The notes beneath the pieces were generated by a model, which was given only the letters and a program-made list of their open reading frames with translations, was not told where the DNA came from and did no database searches. A stretch of DNA of 45,621 nucleotides from Lachnospiraceae bacterium. Its GTDB lineage: Bacteria > Bacillota > Clostridia > Lachnospirales > Lachnospiraceae. The position numbers and the translations under genes were made by a program. This document shows positions 7,541-16,156 of the stretch, piece after piece (positions within the stretch are counted from its first letter, which is position 1; the number at the start of each line of letters is the position of its first letter). Location of the stretch: the NCBI GenBank assembly GCA_017412055.1, contig JAFQOW010000014.1, positions 1-45,621 of the forward strand. Reading direction: 5' to 3'.

Positions 7541-7778
7541 GAAATGGGTTTTCTGTCGTGTACAGCCATCGGCTCAAGCGGGTAGCTCGTTTCATTTAAA
7601 AAACGGGTTTTGTGCTGAGTAAAGTCTTTGGACCGGAAAAGGTTGCTCGTTTCATATTCCAGAAGCGAGTTTTTGACTGAATAATTTCTTCGGATTAGAA
7701 ATGGGTACTCGCTTCTATACTAAGAAACGAGTTTTGTTACTGAGTAAAGTCTTCGGACAGGAAAAGGGTGCTCGTTTC
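7541..7778 (+). repeat. Tandem repeat, four copies of about 54 bp
   Basis: The copies differ from each other at many loop positions but keep the closing stem paired. Units 2 and 4 are the most alike (GCTGAGTAAAGTCTTTGGAC versus ACTGAGTAAAGTCTTCGGAC); unit 1 is the most divergent in the middle. Confidence 0.85.
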
Positions 7779-7784
7779 TTTTTT
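7541..7784 (+). ncRNA. Candidate structured RNA made of four tandem hairpin units
   Basis: Four units of 53-55 bases follow one another: 7541-7593, 7600-7653, 7662-7715 and 7724-7778, with start-to-start distances of 59, 62 and 62. Each is closed by GAAACGAG/CTCGTTTC or a variant that still pairs: GAAGCGAG/CTCGCTTC in unit 3, and G-U or U-G pairs in units 1 and 2. Each has TTTT after the 5' arm, a small central hairpin (GTC-TTCG-GAC in unit 4, GCC-ATC-GGC in unit 1) and a GGGT-like element before the 3' arm. The last unit runs into TTTTTT, an intrinsic terminator. Periods are not multiples of three and no ORF is present. It lies between a divergent HTH gene and a convergent HEPN gene. Function unknown. 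Confidence 0.65.
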
Positions 7785-7854
7785 GCTAGTATGTTTTAAA
7801 AAAAATTCCACTCAATTCTCTAATATATTTCTTAAAGTATACCCACATCTACAT

Positions 7855-8838
7855 TTAATTTTTTTTCTGATTTAACAATTTGATTGTATTCAATAGTCTT
7901 ATCTTAAATTCAGAATGAATCTTTGGTAATACTTCATTTACCTTTATACCATTGCAAAAAAAATGTTTCCTCCCTTTCACTGTTGCCAAACGCCCTTGCG
8001 AAATATCAGGAAATAACATATATTTCTCTGTAGGAACTCCATTTTCATATCTAATATATGCCTTAGGATTAAGTTCCCATGTTCCATTATGGACCACCTC
8101 GTTTCTAAGAGATTCAATTAGACTAATTAAATCACACTTTTCAAAAATAGTCCCTTCAGTATTGTTTATTTCTAAATTCTTTCTAGCTCCCCACAAGATA
8201 TCAGCACTTCTCATTTTTTTATATGTAGTAAATTCTTTCTGCGATGATTTTAATTCGTAACCTATTTTACATAACATATCCAATATCGAATACGCCTTAA
8301 TAAAATAGCTCTCCAATGTAGCTGATATACCTCCTACATATGAAGACTTTTGGACCATTGTCACATTAGACTCAAACGATTCTATATTAAGGTCAACCGA
8401 AGATATTAATATATAATACCTAATAAATGAATCTTCCATTCCACACAATAAATTTTGAATTGTTCCGACCAAGAATTGACAATCAACTAAATATAAGTGT
8501 TTGTAAAAATTTGGAAGTTTTTTATATTTGTCTTGTTGTATCCATTTAGAAAATAATTCCGCTGATAGTCTACATTCAGAATTTTGACCAGCCTCTTGAA
8601 CAAAAATAGGCATATTACTTAATTCTATATAATATTTCTGTATATCTTCAAAAAAATTATCCCTTAATGTGTCATAAAGAAGCACCAACTCACCATCTAA
8701 ATCATATTTCATATAATCACCCGGATATATATATCTATCCGGTGCTTCTTTACTCAACTCTTGAATATAAAACATTTGAATATCTTCTATAGAATTTGAT
8801 ATATCTTTTGAAATACCATTTTCAAAAAAAGTTCTCAT
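7855..8838 (-). CDS. HEPN-motif protein, possible RNase
   Basis: The 327-aa protein carries LRNEVVHNG at about 244-252, which fits the HEPN signature R-(N/D/H)-x3-H that forms the RNase active site in many toxins and defence effectors. The preceding 200 residues are helical and include YVGGISATLESYFIKAYSIL, typical of HEPN bundles. No membrane segment or nucleotidyltransferase partner is visible. ATG at 8838 is preferred over the upstream GTG because AAAGGG lies eight bases before it. The gene converges on the four-hairpin RNA, with 70 bp between the T-run and its stop codon. It is not an Abi_2/AbiF-type sequence. HEPN assignment rests on one motif and helical character; RNase activity is inferred. 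Confidence 0.6.
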   Translation of the reverse strand: MRTFFENGISKDISNSIEDIQMFYIQELSKEAPDRYIYPGDYMKYDLDGELVLLYDTLRDNFFEDIQKYYIELSNMPIFVQEAGQNSECRLSAELFSKWIQQDKYKKLPNFYKHLYLVDCQFLVGTIQNLLCGMEDSFIRYYILISSVDLNIESFESNVTMVQKSSYVGGISATLESYFIKAYSILDMLCKIGYELKSSQKEFTTYKKMRSADILWGARKNLEINNTEGTIFEKCDLISLIESLRNEVVHNGTWELNPKAYIRYENGVPTEKYMLFPDISQGRLATVKGRKHFFCNGIKVNEVLPKIHSEFKIRLLNTIKLLNQKKN

Positions 8839-9024
8839 TATTCTCACCCTTTCATATAATACAGATCTTCTTTATAAATTCTAGTATTTATTTTTTCGCT
8901 TTACTTCGCTATATATATCTACACAAACAGCTTTCATATACTTTATAAAAAAAATATCTATTACAGTTTGAATACGCCTCAAATATTCTCAAAATTTTCA
9001 TATATATTTCTTTTCTTTCATTAG

Positions 9025-9396
9025 TTAAATATATCTATTTCGTAGCCTATTTGCTCCAACATGGCATCCTATATACATCACTATAACCAGCAAAACTGCT
9101 CCTGTTGCAAATCCTGCTAATGACATTACCCATAGCAAAAAAATATGGATACAATAAAATGCTAAATATAAAAAACTCCCAAAAACCGGCACCGTTCCTT
9201 CATCATAATATATTCCAACAATAGAAAATGTCACTGCATACATAAATGGTTCTACCACCCAATTCAATACTTCAGGAGAAATCAGCATAGATGTCCCCCA
9301 CAGATTCATTACTATTCCATCACCCAACGTTTCAAATGGATTAGGTACACAAAATTGCCTTATTATGATGCTAATTATTTTTATCAAACTATACAT
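9025..9396 (-). CDS. Small membrane protein (123 aa)
   Basis: Hydrophobicity suggests three or four membrane segments, with clear ones at about 68-88 (FGSFLYLAFYCIHIFLLWVM) and 92-110 (AGFATGAVLLVIVMYIG). The conserved-looking loop PNPFETLGDGIVMNLWG precedes them, and the C-terminus is basic (RLRNRY). It follows, 47 bp downstream and on the same strand, the channel-like membrane protein, and has a strong RBS (AGGAGGTGGGGTATG). A joint function with that protein is plausible. No family is recognised. Confidence 0.6.
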   Translation of the reverse strand: MYSLIKIISIIIRQFCVPNPFETLGDGIVMNLWGTSMLISPEVLNWVVEPFMYAVTFSIVGIYYDEGTVPVFGSFLYLAFYCIHIFLLWVMSLAGFATGAVLLVIVMYIGCHVGANRLRNRYI

Positions 9397-9443
9397 ACCC
9401 CACCTCCTAATTTCAATATTTATTAACTATTCTGTTTACACTA

Positions 9444-10565
9444 CTAATTTGTTTCTAAATATTTTTCCTTTTGTTTTGATATAAAATCTGTAAAAAAAGA
9501 CACACAAATAGATATAATAACACTATTTGCAATAATCGCTTCTAACATAACTACAAAACGTAAAAAATTACTATTTAAACTAATCCCATCATAACCTGTT
9601 GTTGTTGCGTACATTGTACTTATATACAAACATTCGATAACTGAAAAAGTATTCTTTTTCGGAATATAAGTACATATTGCATCATTATAAAGCGAACTAT
9701 TTTTTAACAATGTATGTAAAAACTCCTTTCCTGATATAGTACATGTAGTTGTACCCTTTTGACCATTACTTACAACATAACTCAATTCATAAACAGGGAT
9801 TTGCTCATTCACCTTGCATACTGAGCCATTCTTATATAAATTATTTATCACATCCATATACACTTTTCCAATTACTTGCTTATCTATTAATAAATAGAGA
9901 TTTGTTTCATCTTCTTTTGATTTAAAAGTCATTGTAATTTTTATACATTCTTTTTTTCCAGTATCATATATTGTCTCTCCTGTAATAACATCATATTGAC
10001 GTATTTCAAAAACATCTTCTTCACAAAATGTAATTTTAAATGTATTAAACTCCGAACAAAAAAGTTCCGTATAAAATAAGGCATACTCCTCCTCCAAAGT
10101 TGTTAATTCAGTTTTATATCCAACAAAATCGCCTAATTGAATCCAATTTTTCAAAGAATCATTAAATTTTCCAGTATATTCTATAGTAGAAAAATTTGGA
10201 ATATCTGCCGAAAATGGTATAGCTACCGACAAACTCATATTTACTTTTTGAGAATCCGCCGAAGCTCCCCTATTATAATTGTTTATTGACACATGACTAT
10301 TTACTATATTTTTAATTATTTCTTCATCTATACCATCCAAATTCATCTCTTTTCCATTATACCATTCATCAGAATTTTCTTTAAAATAATCTTTATACTG
10401 AGATATATATTTTTTTGAATTTATCTCCTCACTTACTAGTATTTCTGCTTGATTATTATAAATAAAAAAACCACCAATAAATATTACACTTATATATATA
10501 ACTATTAAAAACAAATTTAAATGATTAAAAAATATTTTTTTTATTGATTCTATTATTCTCTTCAT
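9444..10565 (-). CDS. Membrane protein with ion-channel-like pore segment
   Basis: The 373-aa protein has one membrane helix at about 15-36, a roughly 270-residue hydrophilic region, and then a pore-helix/filter/helix pattern: CLYISTMYATTTGYDGISLN (about 312-331) followed by a membrane helix (FVVMLEAIIANSVIISICVS). This parallels the P-loop and second helix of two-helix K+ channels (TTVGYGD, then a Gly/Glu-containing helix), but the filter reads TTTGYDG. A large domain between the two helices would sit outside the membrane. The gene precedes a small membrane protein, probably in one operon. Channel relationship is my inference from the motif; ion and trigger are unknown. Confidence 0.55.
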   Translation of the reverse strand: MKRIIESIKKIFFNHLNLFLIVIYISVIFIGGFFIYNNQAEILVSEEINSKKYISQYKDYFKENSDEWYNGKEMNLDGIDEEIIKNIVNSHVSINNYNRGASADSQKVNMSLSVAIPFSADIPNFSTIEYTGKFNDSLKNWIQLGDFVGYKTELTTLEEEYALFYTELFCSEFNTFKITFCEEDVFEIRQYDVITGETIYDTGKKECIKITMTFKSKEDETNLYLLIDKQVIGKVYMDVINNLYKNGSVCKVNEQIPVYELSYVVSNGQKGTTTCTISGKEFLHTLLKNSSLYNDAICTYIPKKNTFSVIECLYISTMYATTTGYDGISLNSNFLRFVVMLEAIIANSVIISICVSFFTDFISKQKEKYLETN

Positions 10566-10646
10566 TTGTTTCTCCTCTACATAATTAACAAAGTGTCAGC
10601 TAGCATTATTTCCAACCGACACTCATACTGATACATATAACATAGA

Positions 10647-12005
10647 TTACTTTCTAAAATCTGACAATGCAGCAAAAGAAATCAATATTGATTTAAAAAA
10701 TCTTTCATATAACACATCAAACTGTCCTGAAATATCTGCCACCTTCAAAGCTTCTTTATACTCATCTTTTTCTTTATCTTTAAAAAAAACTGGTGACACA
10801 TTTCTCTTCAGTAATAACATATTTATAAACGCTCTAGAAGTTCTACCATTCCCATCACGAAATGCATGTATCACCGTCATTCTATGATGAATCCGAACCA
10901 CGCGCTCGATATATTTACTCAATGGTATTTCTTTATATTCATCCATTAATATCTTAATTTCTTTATCTAAAAAATACATTTCCTCAGGTATTTTACGATA
11001 ATCAATCGTTTCAAACTTCGCTCCAATTACTAAAGTATTTGACTCTCTATATCGCCCTCCATATTCTGGGCAAGGCGCAGCAGAAAACAATTTCTCATTT
11101 AAATGTTTTGCATCATAAATGCTAATTTCGTTCTCCGCTTCGCTAAAAGCATAATCATATGCAAACGTTAACCCAGCTACTTCAATAATATTTTGATTTT
11201 CTTCTCGGCAATAAGAACTGTCCTGTTTATAGAATCGTAAATCCATAACAATATCTGCCGCTGTTTCCAAATCTATGTCAATACCTTCTAATCTACTATC
11301 ATGAAATACATACTCTGTCTTAAACTTCTGACATGCATACTCTGTTGGTTTAAATTTAAAATTATCGCCTATTGCATCTAACAACTGCTCATATAAAACA
11401 GTATCATATTTACCTTGTTCTTTTCTTTTAACCGCAGGCTTATACTTTCTTGCTAACTTCTTCAAAGTATCAGCATCAGTATCTCCTTGAATCATGTGTA
11501 AACGATATGCAATCTTATACAAACATGATTGAAAACTAACACCAAAATAGTCTGCAATCATTAAAACCCCATCCAAGTCAATATGACCGTTTTTAGCATA
11601 TTTCATCACTTGTTTTTCCAATTCTGCTGTTGGCATCAAAAGTTCTGACGCAAAATTCTCTGCATATTTTTCAATTTCAGACTTCGCATTAATTGCACAC
11701 ATAAATCCTCTATGTACATCTTTTAAATGATGGCACAATTCATGAGCTGCTGTAAATCTTTGTCTTGCAATCGGTCTCTTAAGATTAATTCCCACTATCG
11801 GAAAATCATCTTCTGCTGGAATATAAATTCCTTCATACTTATTAAATGGTCTTAATATAAAAGCTACCTTTAAATCTGTTAACATTTGAAATGGATTAAT
11901 CGGATAACTTATCTCCTTACCATTATAGTACTCTCGAAGAAAAACATTTGCTAATTGATCAGCAGGCATACCATTATTTGCCATTTTTTCAAAATCAATT
12001 GCCAA
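10647..12005 (-). CDS. ImmA/IrrE metallopeptidase fused to a Fic domain
   Basis: Residues about 1-180 are an ImmA/IrrE-type zinc peptidase with the active site AAHELCHHLKD (HExxH at 88-92) and the downstream ENFASELLMP typical of the family. Residues about 210-440 form a Fic domain with the complete core HAFRDGNGRTSR (380-391), which supports AMP or other nucleotide transfer. HDSRLEG near 235-241 resembles the inhibitory helix ([S/T]xxxE[G/N]), with Asp where Ser/Thr is usual. The gene starts one base after the stop of an XRE gene, so the two are a regulator/effector pair. The peptidase may cleave the regulator, as ImmA does with ImmR, and release the Fic activity; that is inference. Confidence 0.9.
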   Translation of the reverse strand: MAIDFEKMANNGMPADQLANVFLREYYNGKEISYPINPFQMLTDLKVAFILRPFNKYEGIYIPAEDDFPIVGINLKRPIARQRFTAAHELCHHLKDVHRGFMCAINAKSEIEKYAENFASELLMPTAELEKQVMKYAKNGHIDLDGVLMIADYFGVSFQSCLYKIAYRLHMIQGDTDADTLKKLARKYKPAVKRKEQGKYDTVLYEQLLDAIGDNFKFKPTEYACQKFKTEYVFHDSRLEGIDIDLETAADIVMDLRFYKQDSSYCREENQNIIEVAGLTFAYDYAFSEAENEISIYDAKHLNEKLFSAAPCPEYGGRYRESNTLVIGAKFETIDYRKIPEEMYFLDKEIKILMDEYKEIPLSKYIERVVRIHHRMTVIHAFRDGNGRTSRAFINMLLLKRNVSPVFFKDKEKDEYKEALKVADISGQFDVLYERFFKSILISFAALSDFRK

Positions 12006-12006
12006 A

Positions 12007-12321
12007 TTACATCCTCTCTTTCATCATTCTTTTAAATTCAATCAAATTTAAAATCTCTTGTTGATCAGCTTCATCTAACGCTCCAAATCTACGAGCAAAC
12101 ATTTTTACAGGCATCTCTGTGCTTCTTCCATTCAATAGTTCATCTGCTGGAATTTGAAATAATTCGCTAAACTTACCTAGTTCATCTGCAGATACTTTTC
12201 TCTTTCCTGATTCAATCTCAACAATAGCAGTACGATTAACACCTAAAAACTTAGCTACATAATCTTGTGACAGATGAAGTTCTGTTCTAGCTTCTTTAAT
12301 CCTCTCGTATAATGCTCTCAT
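12007..12321 (-). CDS. XRE-family regulator paired with the ImmA-Fic protein
   Basis: The HTH at about 6-60 is standard: RIKEARTELHLSQDYVAKFL followed by GVNRTAIVEIESGKRKVSAD. A C-terminal stretch (MFARRFGALDEADQQEILNL) is of the type often found in regulators coupled to ImmA/IrrE peptidases. It is the first gene of a two-gene operon and has a promoter overlapped by dyads, so it probably controls itself and the effector. It may be the peptidase's substrate. Confidence in DNA binding is high. Confidence 0.9.
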   Translation of the reverse strand: MRALYERIKEARTELHLSQDYVAKFLGVNRTAIVEIESGKRKVSADELGKFSELFQIPADELLNGRSTEMPVKMFARRFGALDEADQQEILNLIEFKRMMKERM

Positions 12322-12337
12322 GACATATTCCTCCTTC

Positions 12338-12410
12338 TATGCATACCTGCGCATATTTATTATAATATACAAAGAAAGATTTTTCAACACAAAATGTTGG
12401 TTTTTCCAAC
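12338..12410 (-). promoter_or_regulatory. Promoter and candidate operators of the XRE/ImmA-Fic operon
   Basis: Minus-strand TTGAAA (12382-12387), 17 bases and TATAAT (12359-12364). An inverted repeat TATGC-N8-GCATA (12338-12355) overlaps the start region, and GTTGG-TTTTT-CCAAC (12396-12410) lies upstream of -35. Either could be the XRE operator. Confidence 0.6.
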
Positions 12411-12459
12411 TTTTTATGTTTCATTTTCGCCTACTTAATATAACCCTCACAAAACACAT

Positions 12460-13407
12460 TCAATTTGTTATTCTCAAAAAGCCTTTTTGAGCCATATCCC
12501 ACAATATCTCGAGTATATCAGTTTCTGCCATCTTGCATTTTAATGCTATACGACTAATCGTAATCAATCCCTTACACTCTTTGAACACTTGCAATATATT
12601 GTTGTATTTTCTAGGGATATCTTTTCCTGAGATAATAATCTCCATCCGACTAAACAATGAATCTATATTACGTTCAACTATAGGTTTTAATTGAGCATCC
12701 CACTTATAATAAAAAATATAATAATCATTAAAAAGTTCTGGTTCATCCATATTGTACGAATCTATAACCATATATTCCTGCTCTATTTCCTCTTCTTTCA
12801 ATATTATTTGATTTTCTTCATCAAACTCATCAGGTGCTCTATTAAAAAGTATTAAAAGCATTTTTTTTGAATCTTCATTCATATCCTTCCAGTTAGTGTT
12901 ATCAATCACATCTTTAGAAATAAAGTAACATTTATTGCTTAACATAAATACCAATACCATATCTATATCTACTGTAAATTCAACACTTCTTTTTTCAAAT
13001 TTATAAGATTCTATTAGCGGTATTTCCTCTAAAAATTCAGTAATCTTTATCAATTCTTCTTTCGATATATTTTCCATTTCATTAATTCCTTTCGTTTCTA
13101 CTTCAGTTATTGATCTCCCAAATGTTCTTTTGAAATTATACAAAAAATAATCCAATCCCACGTAAGAATCTCTCTGCTTTAATTCAGGTTTTTCAGTTTT
13201 CCAAATACTATAAGATGCAAACCGTATATAATTTGCTATCGAACATCCTATAACATTCTTAAATAACTCATTAAAATAATTATAGTTATATCCTATTTCA
13301 TCAATAATTCTTCGTTTAATTTCATTACCATTACACTTTTCTTCAATTCCCTTCTCAATAATGCCTAGTGTCTTGATAATCAACTCTGTTGTACAATCTT
13401 GGTTCAT
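12460..13407 (-). CDS. Protein with N-terminal AraC-like HTH (315 aa)
   Basis: Residues about 20-105 read as an AraC-type double HTH: GNEIKRRIIDEIGYNYNYFN then ELFKNVIGCSIANYIRFASY, and further LDYFLYNFKRTFGRSITEV. That places the DNA-binding part at the N-terminus, opposite to most AraC proteins. The middle is acidic and the last 60 residues (CKGLITISRIALKCKMAETD) look like a winged-helix segment. It lies 144 bp downstream of the 756-aa HEPN-motif gene, same strand, with its own AAGGAGG site. It could regulate the surrounding island; the target is unknown. Confidence 0.65.
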   Translation of the reverse strand: MNQDCTTELIIKTLGIIEKGIEEKCNGNEIKRRIIDEIGYNYNYFNELFKNVIGCSIANYIRFASYSIWKTEKPELKQRDSYVGLDYFLYNFKRTFGRSITEVETKGINEMENISKEELIKITEFLEEIPLIESYKFEKRSVEFTVDIDMVLVFMLSNKCYFISKDVIDNTNWKDMNEDSKKMLLILFNRAPDEFDEENQIILKEEEIEQEYMVIDSYNMDEPELFNDYYIFYYKWDAQLKPIVERNIDSLFSRMEIIISGKDIPRKYNNILQVFKECKGLITISRIALKCKMAETDILEILWDMAQKGFLRITN

Positions 13408-13550
13408 ACTTTTTACCTCCTTGCAATTAACTTACCACATATGAAATCACAATTCTTCATATATTACTTTTATCTCGATACTATTAATTTCTTTAAAACA
13501 AAATAGCACTCCAACAATAAACTTACCTTACTGCCGAAATGCTACTTCAA

Positions 13551-15821
13551 TTATTCCTCTACATCTTTATACGCTTGTATTTGTTCATGAATACATCTGA
13601 TTCTAAAATCTATCATATAAATTGACATCAATGATGTTTTGAATGCAAATTTCAATCCACCTTCTTCAAAGTATTCTCGTCCATGTACTAACTCATTCCT
13701 AATATTAAAAGAAGTTCCATTATACATAAAATTATATACAAATAATAAATCACTAACTCTTTCAAAAGAATCTGTCATCTCGTATGCATCTTTTAACATA
13801 ATTCTCAACAACGTACTTGGATCCTTATACTTCATAAATTCTTTTATATCTTCCTTAAACGGAACAATTCCAAGTAAATACGCTAATTCCCTAATTTTAA
13901 TTTCCAGTAATGGAAATAACTGAGCAACATGTCCTACATCTATATGTGTTGGAAATGGCAACATCTTATATTGCGCTTTTTCACTAATTAATTTATACAC
14001 TTCTTTCTCTGAATGGAACATTGCTACATACGTCTTAGCATTTTCTCTATACCTCTGATGTATTGCTTTCATATAAACATCAACATTAAGTATATTCAAC
14101 ATCTTATAACCATACTTCTCAAGAATGCGCTTAACTATTTCTGAAATAAGTTCATCTATTTCATGTCGTGAATAATTTATACTCCCACCTTCCTTAATAG
14201 GAAACACCTTATCCAAATGTATGTGTGACACCATATGAACCATTGGCGTTTCAGAAATAAATTTCATAACTTCGCACATCTGACTCTCTTTTACCATCAT
14301 ACATCCATACGACATAACAAATGGATTTTCCAATACACTTTTATTATATTTTTCAACTTCTTCAGTAGAAATTGTCATCTCATAACTATGAGAATGCAAC
14401 AATTTACTTGCTTTATCATAATATTCTTGTTGCCATAGTTGTTGAATGTATATTATTTCTGCCTCAACATTTCTTTTTGCAATATTCTGATTCACATTTT
14501 TTATCTCTAACAAAAACAACATATACTCATAAAAAACAGATGTCACATGTAAGTCATACCTATCTTTGATACAAGCTTCAAAACATTCTGCTACTTTATT
14601 AAAATATTTTTCGTCAATATATTTTGCCTTTTCCCGACTTTCTAAATATTGCATCAAATGACTTATATCCCTAATTTCATCAATTTCTTTGTACTCTAAA
14701 GTAATTGCTTCCTTAATTGATTTTCGTTGTTCTTTTGACAACGGGATACCATCGACTAAACACTTTCTAAGAACATCCACATCATTTATGCAATTTAGCT
14801 GTTTTATCATTTCCACATAGGAACAATTCGTGCAATATTGTTTTAATTCATTATCCTTAAACAAAACACTTATAACTTCATAAGATGAACAAAAGAACTT
14901 ATATCCTTCTGGATGTTTTTGAATCCATTCAGCTAACAATATACAATGCTTTAATACAATATTCTCTGATGGCATATTATTATACTTAACATATCGAACT
15001 GTTTCTAAAATGAAATCCGCAATCTCATTAGAAAAATAACTTTTCATTTTATTAATTACATCTAATGACCACTGTGAATCATCAGGGACTCTTCCACCGC
15101 CACCACTCATCAAAGGTATTATTTCTTTATCTTTTATCTTAATTTCTACCATATCCAACAAATATGATTCCTGCCAAGTAAGTCCATCTTCCTTAACAAC
15201 TATTTGATAATTGAATGCATTTGCAGAAACTAATTTTTCTTCATTCTCATACAAAAAATCTGCTCTACACTCAAAGAAAGTTCTATTCAGATTTGAATAA
15301 AATATATCTCGAATAATGTAAAAACCATCTACATTGATTTTATTACAGTATTCAACTAATTCGTCCGTATACAAAACCAAGGAGTCCATCTTTATTATTT
15401 GCCACACATTTTTTTGTACCAGAAAACGTCTATCAAACAAATAATTTGTATTGTTACTTGAATTCTCTAATTTTGTAATCCATACAATAAGTAACAAAAT
15501 CTTTCCGTAATTACTTTTTACTGCTTGAATAGCGGCATCTACATTATTTTTTCCACCACCATATTGAGCCACATAAAATATATCTTTAATTACCATATCA
15601 TCACTACAAATATTCTGCTCCGAAACTTCTAGCATCTTCAAAAAGTATGAATATACGTCCTGTAAATGACGATGCCTATCACTAAAGTTATCCCATGAAT
15701 GAATATCCGTTGTCTCAAAATTCTCTTTGATATATTCTATGAACCAAGTCCATTCTGTATTTTTGGCATAATACTCATCTAGAAATCTAACCTTTATTTC
15801 ATGTTCAATATAGTTTTTCAT
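13551..15821 (-). CDS. Large protein with C-terminal HEPN-like motif (DUF4209-like)
   Basis: The 756-aa protein is helical throughout and has no membrane segment. Near its end it has FNIRNELVHGREYFEEGG, where RNELVH (about 708-713) matches the HEPN R-N-x3-H pattern. The neighbouring segments, such as LPFPTHIDVGHVAQLFPLLE and IKIRELAYLLGI, resemble proteins annotated DUF4209, which end in an NIRNxxxHG motif. Large HEPN proteins of this kind occur in defence islands and may act as RNases that shut down infected cells. The N-terminal 550 residues are unrecognised. Start ATG follows GGGAGGG. Family assignment is from memory and should be treated as tentative. Confidence 0.6.
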   Translation of the reverse strand: MKNYIEHEIKVRFLDEYYAKNTEWTWFIEYIKENFETTDIHSWDNFSDRHRHLQDVYSYFLKMLEVSEQNICSDDMVIKDIFYVAQYGGGKNNVDAAIQAVKSNYGKILLLIVWITKLENSSNNTNYLFDRRFLVQKNVWQIIKMDSLVLYTDELVEYCNKINVDGFYIIRDIFYSNLNRTFFECRADFLYENEEKLVSANAFNYQIVVKEDGLTWQESYLLDMVEIKIKDKEIIPLMSGGGGRVPDDSQWSLDVINKMKSYFSNEIADFILETVRYVKYNNMPSENIVLKHCILLAEWIQKHPEGYKFFCSSYEVISVLFKDNELKQYCTNCSYVEMIKQLNCINDVDVLRKCLVDGIPLSKEQRKSIKEAITLEYKEIDEIRDISHLMQYLESREKAKYIDEKYFNKVAECFEACIKDRYDLHVTSVFYEYMLFLLEIKNVNQNIAKRNVEAEIIYIQQLWQQEYYDKASKLLHSHSYEMTISTEEVEKYNKSVLENPFVMSYGCMMVKESQMCEVMKFISETPMVHMVSHIHLDKVFPIKEGGSINYSRHEIDELISEIVKRILEKYGYKMLNILNVDVYMKAIHQRYRENAKTYVAMFHSEKEVYKLISEKAQYKMLPFPTHIDVGHVAQLFPLLEIKIRELAYLLGIVPFKEDIKEFMKYKDPSTLLRIMLKDAYEMTDSFERVSDLLFVYNFMYNGTSFNIRNELVHGREYFEEGGLKFAFKTSLMSIYMIDFRIRCIHEQIQAYKDVEE

Positions 15822-15881
15822 GCTAGCATTCCCTCCCTCATATATTAAATCCCATCATTATTTTCGCTATATCTTTATAAT

Positions 15882-15915
15882 AAAATCGAGATTGCAGGTA
15901 TGCAACCTCGATTTT
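15882..15915. terminator. Rho-independent terminator, usable on both strands
   Basis: AAAATCGAG (15882-15890) pairs with CTCGATTTT (15907-15915); the stem continues through TTGCA/TGCAA to a GGTA loop with one mismatch. T-rich tails follow on both sides. It separates the accessory genes from the 51-aa gene. Confidence 0.65.
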
Positions 15916-16156
15916 TCCCGCCATGTCACAACCCAAAATCCTTTAAAATCTGTCTAAAATCTGGTATAAAAATCCTCTTTCAAACTCCCACAACCCTTGA
16001 TTTTCCTAGTCTTCTCCTGAAAAGCAACTTGCTGCCGTGGCAATTTTCCAATTTACACCAATTATACCATATATTTCTATATATTAAAATATTCAACCTT
16101 CATAACATCTATTCTGTTCCCCGCAAAAACTAATTACATAATTTCCAAAAAACTCT
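15916..16156. other. Gene-free junction between accessory and core regions
   Basis: No convincing gene is found in this stretch. It contains an imperfect dyad around GCAACTTGCTGCCGTGGCAA (16022-16041). Because accessory genes lie to the left and housekeeping genes to the right, an island boundary could lie here, but no direct repeat, integrase or tRNA supports an attachment site. Confidence 0.35.

Noticed and set aside
7541-7784. CRISPR array
   Set aside because: The gaps between units are only 6-8 bases, the units themselves vary, and no cas gene is near.
7541-7784. Hammerhead-type ribozymes (CTGAGTA ... GAAA in units 2 and 4)
   Set aside because: The core needs CUGANGA; here the sixth base is U, and unit 1 lacks the element altogether.
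7855-8838. AbiF/Abi_2 or ToxN-type toxin paired with the repeat RNA
   Set aside because: The protein lacks the Abi_2 motif around its RxxxxH and shows no ToxN-like features; only the general HEPN pattern fits.
15916-16156. Attachment site or integrase remnant at the accessory/core junction
   Set aside because: No direct repeat matching the left part of the window, no tRNA and no recombinase motif was found.
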